From: Georgenia_A wangjunii
GTDB taxonomy: Bacteria > Actinomycetota > Actinomycetes > Actinomycetales > Actinomycetaceae
Length of the DNA stretch: 64,000 bases
Strand: one strand, 5' to 3'
NCBI RefSeq assembly: GCF_036421915.1
Contig: NZ_JAZGOM010000003.1
Below, in pieces: positions 23,817-30,554 of the stretch. Made by a program: the position numbers and the translations under genes. The notes under the pieces were generated by a model. The model worked only from the letters and a program-made list of their open reading frames with translations, searched no databases and was not told the DNA's origin. How positions within the stretch are numbered: position 1 is the first letter of the stretch; each line of letters opens with the position of its first letter.

Positions 23817-24407
23817 GTGGACTTCCTCGCGATCCCGACGCTGCGCGGCGCACTGGCCACCCTCGAGCCGCTCTCGCCCGAGCACGCCGACGATCTCGCG
23901 GAGGCGGTGGCCGAGGACGAGCTCTACCGCACCTGGTACACCCGGCTGCCGTCGCCGGATGGGATGGCCGCGGACATCGAGCACCGGCTCGCCCAGCACG
24001 TCGCGGGGAGCGTCGTCCCCTGGGCCATCCGCGCTGCCGACGGCCGGGCCGTCGGGATGACGACGTTCCTCAACATCCGCCCGGACCACCGCCGCCTCGA
24101 GATCGGCTCGACGTGGATCGCGCCCAGCGTTCAGGGCACGGGCCTCAACACCGAGGTGAAGCTCCTGCAGCTGACCCACGCCTTCGAGACGCTGAGCTGT
24201 ATCGCGGTGGAGTTCCGGACGCACTGGCACAACCAGCGCTCGCGGCGAGCCATCGCCGCCCTCGGCGCCAAGCAGGACGGCGTGCTGCGGAACCAGGACC
24301 TGTGGCGCGACGGGACGATGCGTGACGTCGTCGTGTTTTCCATCATCGAGAGCGAGTGGCCGACGGTGCGGTTGTCCCTGACCGAGAAGCTGCGCGCCCG
24401 GAGGTAG
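23817..24407 (+). CDS. GNAT family N-acetyltransferase (RimJ/RimL-like)
   Basis: 196 residues. TAGCCT followed by 6 nt and GTG 23817 indicates a leaderless start. The protein shows the GNAT_acetyltransf_3 layout: LRGALATLEPLSPEHADDLA, then WAIRAADGRAVGMTTFLNIR, RRLEIGSTWIAPSVQGTGLN with the acetyl-CoA-binding turn in Q-G-T-G, and the late VEFRTHWHNQRSRRAIAALG and LRNQDLWRDGTMRDVVVFSI. The best-known relatives acetylate protein N-termini or small amines; the acceptor cannot be predicted here. Single gene between the phosphoesterase and DUF6318 gene 2. Confidence 0.88.
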   Translation: MDFLAIPTLRGALATLEPLSPEHADDLAEAVAEDELYRTWYTRLPSPDGMAADIEHRLAQHVAGSVVPWAIRAADGRAVGMTTFLNIRPDHRRLEIGSTWIAPSVQGTGLNTEVKLLQLTHAFETLSCIAVEFRTHWHNQRSRRAIAALGAKQDGVLRNQDLWRDGTMRDVVVFSIIESEWPTVRLSLTEKLRARR

Positions 24408-24474
24408 GCAGTCTCGCCGGCGCTCGGAATCCACAGATTCCGCCGCAGGGGTACCGCGCTCCCGCCATCGGGTC

Positions 24475-24486
24475 TACCGTCTCGCC
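24475..24486 (+). promoter_or_regulatory. Leaderless promoter box of DUF6318 gene 2
   Basis: TACCGT (24475-24480), 6 nt, then ATG 24487; TCCACAG at 24430-24436, 57 nt before the start. GGAATC-CACA-GATTCC (24426-24441) forms a small hairpin around the TCCACAG element. Confidence 0.55.
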
Positions 24487-25098
24487 ATGGCGGGCCGAAC
24501 GCGTCGGGGGGCACGGGCGATAGTCGTGCTCGCGATAGTCGCCGTGCTGGGCGTCGGCTGCAGCAATGACGCGACGCCGAGCCCGACCGCGTCCGGACCC
24601 GAGCCGACTACGCCGCAGGCGAGTGAGGCTCCGTCCGCGACGCCGTCGCCTGGGCCGACCGACTGGCCCGCGCCGGAGCGGCCCGCGTCGATGGACCGCG
24701 ACGATGTCGTTGGCGCGAAGGCGGCCGCGCAGTACTTCATCGAGCTCTACCCGTACGTGTACGCCACCGGCGACCTCGACGAGTGGCGAGCGATGTCGCA
24801 CTCCGAATGCGAGTTTTGCGCGAGCGTCGTAGAGAACGTCGAGGCGCTGCACGCACAGGACGGGTACGCGCTCGGCGGTGAAGTTGAAGTCACAGCCGTC
24901 TCTGGGGCTGATCCAGCCGAGGGAAGCAACTACTACAGCGTAGAACTGGCGGTCGAGCAGGGGCCAGGTGCGGAGTATCGAGCGGACGGTGAGGAGCTTC
25001 GCTCTGACGATGGCGGAAGCAACCAGCTTAGGTATGCCGTTGAGCGAACTAAGGAGCGCTGGCTAGTCCGTGCAGTGGACGTACAAGATGCTGACTGA
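24487..25098 (+). CDS. DUF6318 family lipoprotein 2
   Basis: 203 residues, paralogue of 21556-22329. Signal peptide II with Arg-rich start MAGRTRRGAR and lipobox LGVGC, Cys25 exactly as in copy 1. A shorter Thr/Ser/Pro spacer leads to the conserved APERPASMDRDDVVGAKAA, AAQYFIELYPYVYATGDLDE and MSHSECEFCASVV (Cys-x-x-Cys conserved). The C-terminal half differs from copy 1 and ends RTKERWLVRAVDVQDAD. From about 24840 on, the DNA becomes noticeably less GC-rich with more A/T third positions, a trend that continues into the next gene. The 3' end overlaps that gene. Predicted to be anchored outside the membrane; function unknown. Confidence 0.83.
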   Translation: MAGRTRRGARAIVVLAIVAVLGVGCSNDATPSPTASGPEPTTPQASEAPSATPSPGPTDWPAPERPASMDRDDVVGAKAAAQYFIELYPYVYATGDLDEWRAMSHSECEFCASVVENVEALHAQDGYALGGEVEVTAVSGADPAEGSNYYSVELAVEQGPGAEYRADGEELRSDDGGSNQLRYAVERTKERWLVRAVDVQDAD

Positions 25099-25945
25099 GT
25101 GCCGTAGCGCCGCACGTCTGAGTCTCGCACTCCTCGCGTTCAGCGTTTTCGCGCCGGGTGCACCGGCGTTCGCAGACGGTGGCACCCGCATAGACGTCGA
25201 GGCAGACGACGACGGCTTCGTGGTAGATGGGCTGCTAGAAGGCTCTGACGATCCCCCCGCAAGTTCTTCAGATCTGCCCACGCCGGCCTTAGTTGGAAGC
25301 TCGGGCGAGGCGCGGGGAACCGGTGGACCAACAGTGCCGGAGTGCCACATGATGCTGTTTGTCGAAGGGCCGGATCGAAATTGGGTCTCGTCTTGCAACC
25401 TCGACGAGATCGCGGGCACAGAGAACACACCGTGGTGGGAGCGCATCGAACCGGGCGAGCCAGGAGAGGTCGAAGGGGATGCGCCGATACCTCCAGGGCA
25501 GCCCGTCATCGTCACCGCGCAGGAGCTTCAGTCCTTGATCCTCGACTCGGGCGGCCTGACGGTGCAGCCGGAGCGCCCGTGGGTGCTGGTCAACATGGAG
25601 ACCATTGTCATGACGGGCGCCTCGGAGCAGATGCTCGGCACCGTCGTCCTCGGCGTTCCCGTGCGGGTGCGCGCGATACCCGTCGAGTTCACCTGGGACT
25701 TCGGTGACGGCTCCGCACCGCTCGTCGGCACGGACCCGGGCGCGGCGTGGCCGAACCACACGGTCTCGCACGTCTACACGAGCCCCGGCATCGTCGACGT
25801 CTCGCTGTCGACCCAGTGGGACGGCTACTTCCAGCCCGAGGGCGGAACCTCATGGATACCGGTCGCGGGGCGCGCCGTCACGACGGAGACGAGCGACCCC
25901 ATCGAGGTCGTCACGGCGGTCCCGCGGCTCGTCACCGGGAACTGA
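25070..25945 (+). CDS. Secreted PKD-like domain protein
   Basis: 291 residues from GTG 25070, overlapping the DUF6318 stop by 29 bp; ATG 25088 (MLTECRSAARLS) is an equally possible start. A signal peptide is clear: LSLALLAFSVFAPGAPAFA then DGGTRID. The C-terminal half holds a PKD/Ig-like fold with the hallmark FTWDFGDGS, then NHTVSHVYTSPGIVDVSL and a last strand VTAVPRLVTGN. Two cysteines (VPECHMM, SSCNLDE) could form a disulphide. The first 140 residues have atypical codon use with a TTA leucine codon at 25289-25291. PKD proteins next to DUF6318 lipoproteins are a recurrent pair in Micrococcales; role unknown. Confidence 0.78.
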   Translation: MQWTYKMLTECRSAARLSLALLAFSVFAPGAPAFADGGTRIDVEADDDGFVVDGLLEGSDDPPASSSDLPTPALVGSSGEARGTGGPTVPECHMMLFVEGPDRNWVSSCNLDEIAGTENTPWWERIEPGEPGEVEGDAPIPPGQPVIVTAQELQSLILDSGGLTVQPERPWVLVNMETIVMTGASEQMLGTVVLGVPVRVRAIPVEFTWDFGDGSAPLVGTDPGAAWPNHTVSHVYTSPGIVDVSLSTQWDGYFQPEGGTSWIPVAGRAVTTETSDPIEVVTAVPRLVTGN

Positions 25946-26015
25946 CGCCCGGCCAGCCCGCGGAATGCCGGTGCCGACCGGCGCACCGGCGCACCGGCCC
26001 AACCACCGCCGTCCG

Positions 26016-26723
26016 TCACCCGCGTGCGAGCCGGAACCCGACGTCGTCGATCCGGTAGGTCGGGTGGCTGCGCCGGCGCACGGACGCGCGGCAGCTCCAG
26101 TGCTCGTCGAACCAGCCGCCGCCACGCAGCACGCGGTACGAGCCGTATACCTCTGGGTCGTAGGTGTCCCAGCACCACTCCCACACGTTGCCGAGGACGT
26201 CATGGAGGCCCCAGGCGTTGGGCTCCTTCCCTCCGACGTCGTGCGCCCTCCCGCCGGAGTTGCCGCGGTACCAGGCGATCGCGTCGAGGTCCCCGTACCG
26301 AGGGCCGTTCGTCCCCGCCCGGCACGCGCGCTCCCACTCGGCCTCGGTCGGGAGGCGGTAGCCGTCGGCGGTCGGGTCCCGCACGACGTCGTCGCCTTTG
26401 ATGCCGTAAGCCGGTGCTAGGCCCTGCTCCGTCGACAGGGCGTTGCAGAACCTCACCGCGTCGAACCACGAGACTCCCTCGACCGGCCGCCGCTCAGCGC
26501 GCGCCGCGCCCGGCCACTCACCCGTGACGCGGGCGTACGCGCGCTGCGTAACGGGCGTCGTCGCGATCTCGAACGCGCCCACGCCGACCGTCCACGTGCG
26601 GCTCGTCCGCCGGTCCGACAGCGCCACCGGCCCCGCCGGGATGCTCACCATCGCCGTGCCGTCCTGCGTCCTCGCGACCGCGGCCGTGTGGAGCGCCCGC
26701 TCCGTCTGATCGCCGGAGCTCAC
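26016..26723 (-). CDS. SUMF1/EgtB-family protein, FGE-like fold
   Basis: 235 residues starting GTG 26723, overlapping the DNA ligase stop in GTGA. The formylglycine-generating-enzyme/SUMF1 fold is marked by TPVTQRAYARVTGEWPG, VEGVSWFDAVRFCNALS, GYRLPTEAEWERACRAG, GLHDVLGNVWEWCWDTYDP, and RVLRGGGWFDEHW with FRLARG at the end. In bona fide FGE two cysteines five residues apart bind copper; here the segment is WSCRASVRRRS, so only the first Cys is present and sulfatase maturation is unlikely. It is translationally coupled to an ATP-dependent DNA ligase, an unexpected partner. No sulfatase gene is in the window. Confidence 0.85.
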   Translation of the reverse strand: MSSGDQTERALHTAAVARTQDGTAMVSIPAGPVALSDRRTSRTWTVGVGAFEIATTPVTQRAYARVTGEWPGAARAERRPVEGVSWFDAVRFCNALSTEQGLAPAYGIKGDDVVRDPTADGYRLPTEAEWERACRAGTNGPRYGDLDAIAWYRGNSGGRAHDVGGKEPNAWGLHDVLGNVWEWCWDTYDPEVYGSYRVLRGGGWFDEHWSCRASVRRRSHPTYRIDDVGFRLARG

Positions 26724-27802
26724 AGCTCCGGACCGAGCAGCTGCGCAAGGTCGTACTTCACCGGCTCCTCGAGCTGCTCGTACGTGCACGACTCGGGGTC
26801 GCGGTCCTCGCGCCACCGCCGGAACTGCGTCGTGTGCCGGAAGCGGTCGCCTTCCATGTGGTCGTAGGCGACCTCGAGCACGCGCTCGGGGCGCAGCGGG
26901 ACGAAGCTGAGGTCCTTGCCCGAGCTCCACCGCGACTCCGCGCCCGGCCGGCGGTCGCCCTCGACGCCACCCCCGCCCGTCCACGGGTGCTCGCCGGCGT
27001 CGACGGCCAGTGGGCTGATCTCCTCGACGAGCTCGGCTCGCCGGGCGGCGGTGAACGAGGAGGAGGCACCGACGAACTGGAGCGTCCCGTCGTCGTCGTA
27101 CAGGCCGAGGAGGAGCGAGCCGAGGAGCGGGCGGTCCGGCGTCGACGTCTTGTGGAGCCGGTACCCCGCGAGGACGACGTCGGCGGTGCGCTCGTGCTTG
27201 ACCTTGAGCATCGTGCGCTTGTTCGGGGCGTACTTGCTGCTCAGCGCCTTGACGACGACCCCGTCCAGGCCCGCGCCCTCGAACGCGGAGAACCACTCGA
27301 CGGCGACGTCGTGGTCCCGCGTCCGCGGCGTGAAGAAGATCGACGGACCCTCGAGACCGAGGCCGCGCAGGCGCTCCTGCCGCTCCTCGAGGGGCAGTGT
27401 GGTGAGGTCCTCGTCGCCGAGGGCAAGAAGGTCGAAGACGACCATGCGCGCCGGCGTCTCGACGCTGAGGAGCCGGACGCGCGAGTCGGCGGGGTGGATG
27501 CGCTGCTGCAGGGAGTCGAAGTCGAGCCGCTCCCCACGCGCGACGATGATCTCGCCGTCGACGACGCACCGCTCCGGCAGCTCGGTCCGGACCGCCTCGA
27601 CGAGCTCGGGGAAGTACCGCGTCATCGGCTTCGTGTTGCGGCTGGCCAGCTCGACCTCGTCACCGTCGCGGAAGGTGATGCACCGGAACCCGTCCCACTT
27701 CGGCTCGTACGTGTACCCGCCGGCGACGGCGTCGGGCTCCGGGATCGACGGGACGGACTTCGCGAGCATCGGCGCGACGGGCGGCATGACGGGCAGGTCC
27801 AT
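26720..27802 (-). CDS. ATP-dependent DNA ligase (LigC/LigD-ligase type)
   Basis: 360 residues from ATG 27802 (MDLPVMPPVAPMLAKSV). The nucleotidyl-transferase motifs are complete: motif I EPKWDGFR with the AMP-accepting Lys35, motif III VFDLLAL, motif IV GLDGVVVKAL, motif V APNKRTMLKVKH. An OB-fold follows (VVLAGYRLHKT, LLLGLYDDDGTLQFVG) and the C-terminus carries HTTQFRRWREDRDPESCTYEQ as in actinobacterial LigC. With the LigD-type polymerase at 20366 it could serve in end joining or base-excision repair. The SUMF1-like gene is coupled downstream. The start is preceded by CACCGG-rich DNA with no strong Shine-Dalgarno. Confidence 0.94.
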   Translation of the reverse strand: MDLPVMPPVAPMLAKSVPSIPEPDAVAGGYTYEPKWDGFRCITFRDGDEVELASRNTKPMTRYFPELVEAVRTELPERCVVDGEIIVARGERLDFDSLQQRIHPADSRVRLLSVETPARMVVFDLLALGDEDLTTLPLEERQERLRGLGLEGPSIFFTPRTRDHDVAVEWFSAFEGAGLDGVVVKALSSKYAPNKRTMLKVKHERTADVVLAGYRLHKTSTPDRPLLGSLLLGLYDDDGTLQFVGASSSFTAARRAELVEEISPLAVDAGEHPWTGGGGVEGDRRPGAESRWSSGKDLSFVPLRPERVLEVAYDHMEGDRFRHTTQFRRWREDRDPESCTYEQLEEPVKYDLAQLLGPEL

Positions 27803-27918
27803 ACCGGGGATCGTCCCACCAAGGTCCGACGCCGTCGCGCCTTTCGTCCACCGCGCCGCGCCCGCACCGCGCGGCACTGCCGACCGTGCCCGCCCGACGG
27901 ACTGGTTCCGGACAGCAC

Positions 27919-27950
27919 GACGCGGGCACCGGAATCCCGGTGCCCGCGTC
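27919..27950 (-). terminator. Strong hairpin terminator
   Basis: Perfect 14-bp stem GACGCGGGCACCGG / CCGGTGCCCGCGTC with loop AATC, about 100 bp beyond the stop codon of the SRPBCC gene at 28048. It can terminate on either strand. The surrounding 27803-28047 (245 bp) holds no gene. Confidence 0.75.
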
Positions 27951-28047
27951 AGCGGTCGCGCGACGGTGGGTCTCGCCGTCTCATGCCGTCGGACGACGAC
28001 GGCCGCCGCCCGCCATGAGTGGGACGACGGCGCACGCCGCCCCGACG

Positions 28048-28989
28048 TCAGCGGTCGAGGCCGCCCGCGCCGGCACCTGGGTGCGCCGGGTCATCCTCGT
28101 CCGTGGCCGGCTGGAGCGCTTCGTCGATGAGCGCCTCCGTGCGGTCCGGTCCACGAGTGTCGGCGCCCGTCGTGCCGACTCCCGTCGTGCCGACTCCCGT
28201 CGTGCCGACTCCCGTCGTGCCGACTCCGGCCGTGCCAGCTCCCGCAGTGCCGACCCCGGTCGTCCCGACACCGGTCGCGTCCGCCTCGGTCGTGCCGATG
28301 AAGTCGGCGTCCGCCGACTCGGAGCCGAGGTCGGTGGCACCGGCGGCCGGCGTGATCGTCTCGCCCGGAACGGCGCTCTCCTCAGCCTTCTTCGTGCCGG
28401 CGACGGCGGCAGCGGCCCCCACGGCGGCGACGCCCAGACCCGCCGCAGCGGCAGCGGCTGCCTTGCCCGGACCAGCCTTGCCGGAGTCGCCACGCGAGGC
28501 CTCAGCGTCCTCGACCCCCGGTGTACCCACCGACGCGCCCTCGTTGACCGACCCGCGCCACTTGCCCGTCGGATAGCCCTCGGACTCGATGAACTCCTTG
28601 AACTTCGCGAGGTCGGCCTCGGCCTGGCGCTCGACGATGTTGAGGGCGTCACCGACCTTCTCGACGATGCCCTCGGGCTCGTACTCGAGCGTGAGGTGCA
28701 CCTCGGTACGGCCGCCCAGGTCCTTGAACGTGACTGCCCCGGCGTTGGTGGCGCCCTCGGTCGCCGCCCACGCCACCTTCTGGTCGGGGACCTGCTCGAC
28801 GATGCGCGCCTCCCAGCGGCGCTTCACGCCGGCGATCTCCGCGACCCACTCGAGGCGGTCGTCCGTGATCTGGGTGACGCTCGTGATGCCTCCCATGAAG
28901 TGAGGGAACTCCTCGAACTGCGTCCACTGGTTGTAGACGGTCGTCACGGGGACGTTCACCTCGATGGACTTGTGCACTTCCGTGGTCAT
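28048..28989 (-). CDS. SRPBCC family protein with Ala-rich helix and VGTTG-repeat tail
   Basis: 313 residues from ATG 28989 (MTTEVHKSIEVNVPVTTVYN) behind GACGAGGAGGATCC. Residues 1-145 are a cyclase/dehydrase-type START domain (FEEFPHFMGGITSVTQITDD, AWAATEGATNAGAVTFKDLG, HLTLEYEPEGIVEKVGDALN), a family common in stress-response clusters. Then comes an Ala-rich stretch of about 25 residues (AAAAAAAGLGVAAVGAAAAV) that could cross or lie on the membrane, and a C-terminal tail built of five-residue Val-Gly-Thr-Thr-Gly repeats ending in an acidic segment. The tail comes from a 15-bp DNA repeat at 28156-28275, so its length probably varies among strains. Confidence 0.85.
   Translation of the reverse strand: MTTEVHKSIEVNVPVTTVYNQWTQFEEFPHFMGGITSVTQITDDRLEWVAEIAGVKRRWEARIVEQVPDQKVAWAATEGATNAGAVTFKDLGGRTEVHLTLEYEPEGIVEKVGDALNIVERQAEADLAKFKEFIESEGYPTGKWRGSVNEGASVGTPGVEDAEASRGDSGKAGPGKAAAAAAAGLGVAAVGAAAAVAGTKKAEESAVPGETITPAAGATDLGSESADADFIGTTEADATGVGTTGVGTAGAGTAGVGTTGVGTTGVGTTGVGTTGADTRGPDRTEALIDEALQPATDEDDPAHPGAGAGGLDR
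28156..28275 (-). repeat. 15-bp in-frame tandem repeat, 8 units
   Basis: Units related to CGTGCCGACTCCCGT on the plus strand start at 28156, 28171, 28186, 28201, 28216, 28231, 28246 and 28261; three are identical. Each encodes VGTTG or a close variant. The period keeps the frame, so unit gain or loss changes only tail length. Confidence 0.9.
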
Positions 28990-29178
28990 CGGATCCTCCT
29001 CGTCGAGAGCGGAGGGCGCGGTCAGCACCCACATCAAGGATCGACGGGCGACGGCCTCCGCGCCCGTCGAGCGGGGAAGTTCGGGCCGTCGGCGTCGCCG
29101 GGGTTGGCCCCGGCCGCGGAAGCTGCGCAGAAGAGGCGCTGCGTCGCGGGCCGCCCCGCACGGATAGCATGGGCAGCG

Positions 29179-29560
29179 GATGAGTCGGCCAGGCGGTCGC
29201 GGCACCCCTCGGGGTGACGAGGAACGTCCGGGCTCCACAGGGCGGGGTGGTGGGTAACGCCCACCCGGGGTGACCCGCGGGAAAGTGCCACAGAAAGTAG
29301 ACCGCCGCCACGGCCCTCGGGCCGCGGCGGTAAGGGTGAAAGGGTGGTGTAAGAGACCACCAGCGTTCCGGGTGACCGGAGCGGCTAGGTAAACCCCACC
29401 CGGAGCAAGACCAGACAGCAGGCGTTCGAGGGCTGCCCGCCCGAGGCCTGCGGGTAGGTCGCTGGAGGCGTGCGGCAACGTACGTCGTAGATGGATGGCC
29501 GCCGGGCGGGTGCTGGTAACGGCGCCCGCTCACAGAACCCGGCGTACCGGCCGACTCATC
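29179..29560 (+). ncRNA. rnpB: RNase P RNA, bacterial class A
   Basis: About 382 nt. The 5' GATGAGTCGGCC pairs with 3' GGCCGACTCATC (helix P1). Hallmark conserved segments are present in order: GAGGAACGTCCGGGCTCCAC (CR-I), the P-helix region with GGGTAACGCCCACCC, GAAAGTGCCACAGAAAGTAG (CR-II/III), GTAAACCCCACCCGGAGCAA and the CR-V region GGCAACGTACGTCGTAGATG. It is the catalytic RNA that trims tRNA 5' leaders. Long antisense and overlapping open frames here are spurious. It lies between the SRPBCC gene (divergent) and an acetyltransferase gene. Confidence 0.96.
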
Positions 29561-29746
29561 CACCTTCTCGGGCAGCACAGCCATGAGGGTCACCGCTGTG
29601 CCGGTCGTCACGAACGTCGGTACGGCCCGTGCGAAGGCCAGCCACGACCCCTCCGTCAGCGAGAGTCATCCTTCCCGGGAGGGTGTCGCCGGCTGCGGCG
29701 CTAGGAGGCCCGTGCCACGGTGGCCACCACGGCGAGAGGGGCTCGG

Positions 29747-30304
29747 ATGATGATCGACGTAGTGCCTGCCACGCGGCAGCGGTGGTCAGACGTCGTTGAG
29801 GCCTTTGGACCGCAGGCGCGCCGGGTCGACTCCTGCTGGTGCCAACGCTTCACCGCACCCAGTTCCGAGGACAACCGCTCGGCACTGCAGCGGGAGGTGA
29901 GCACGACGGACATCCCCGTGGGGCTGCTCGCTGTCGTCGGCGGTTCTGCCGTCGGTTGGACCCGGGTCGTGCCGCGCTCGACCCTGCCTGGCATCACCGG
30001 CAACCGGGCGCTCCGCGGCCTCCTGCCCGAGGACCCGCGGGCCTGGTGGGTCAGCTGCTTCGCAGTGCGCCGCGAGCACCGTGGTGCTGGCGTCGGCCTG
30101 GCGTTGCTGACCGCAGCCGTCGAGTGGGCGCGACAGCACGGCGCCTCGGTGCTCGAAGGTCACCCGGTCGACACCGCTGCGTTGCGGGGCAGACCCTCCC
30201 CGAGCGCGGTCTTCACCGGGACGCTGGCCCTCTTCACCGCCGCCGGCTTCGAGGAGATCGGTCGCACGTTCCCCAGCCGTCCGGTGATGCGCCGGCACGT
30301 GTGA
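29747..30304 (+). CDS. GNAT family N-acetyltransferase
   Basis: 185 residues from ATG 29747 (MMIDVVPATRQRWSDVVEAF), preceded by GCGAGAGGGG; an in-frame GTG at 29720 is a weaker alternative. The acetyl-CoA site is in SCFAVRREHRGAGVGLALLT (consensus V-x-x-x-x-R-G-x-G). An N-terminal RVDSCWCQRFTAPSSEDN with two Cys and LLAVVGGSAVGWTRVVPR define the usual YitI/Eis-unrelated GNAT subgroup of actinobacteria. The late SAVFTGTLALFTAAGFEEIG is the last strand-helix pair. The acceptor substrate is not predictable. Monocistronic, after rnpB. Confidence 0.88.
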   Translation: MMIDVVPATRQRWSDVVEAFGPQARRVDSCWCQRFTAPSSEDNRSALQREVSTTDIPVGLLAVVGGSAVGWTRVVPRSTLPGITGNRALRGLLPEDPRAWWVSCFAVRREHRGAGVGLALLTAAVEWARQHGASVLEGHPVDTAALRGRPSPSAVFTGTLALFTAAGFEEIGRTFPSRPVMRRHV

Positions 30305-30554
30305 GCGTCCGCTCGCTCTGCTCCGGGACCCGCGGCACGGTCAGCTGCGCAGCGAGGAGGGCGCAGTCGAGCGCTCCGTGCGCCGCGGGGTGATGGGCCG
30401 CCTGATGGCGCGGCCGTAGGACCGACCCCCTGTACCCGGCGAGGCGAGGCGCTCGGACCCTGGACACGGTCCGCCCTCGGGTGGACACTCGCGTCACGGC
30501 TCCTGCGGGGGAACCAGTGGGCGGAGCCGTGCACCACCAACGAGGGCGGTTGCT

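Noticed and set aside
26016..26723. True formylglycine-generating enzyme for sulfatases
   Set aside because: The second copper-ligand cysteine is missing (C-R-A-S-V-R) and no sulfatase gene is nearby.
28156..28275. 15-bp repeats as a CRISPR-like or regulatory array
   Set aside because: They are in frame within a coding region and encode a regular VGTTG tail.
29170..29600. Minus- and plus-strand frames over rnpB
   Set aside because: The region is a structural RNA with conserved class A RNase P segments; the frames have no homology pattern.
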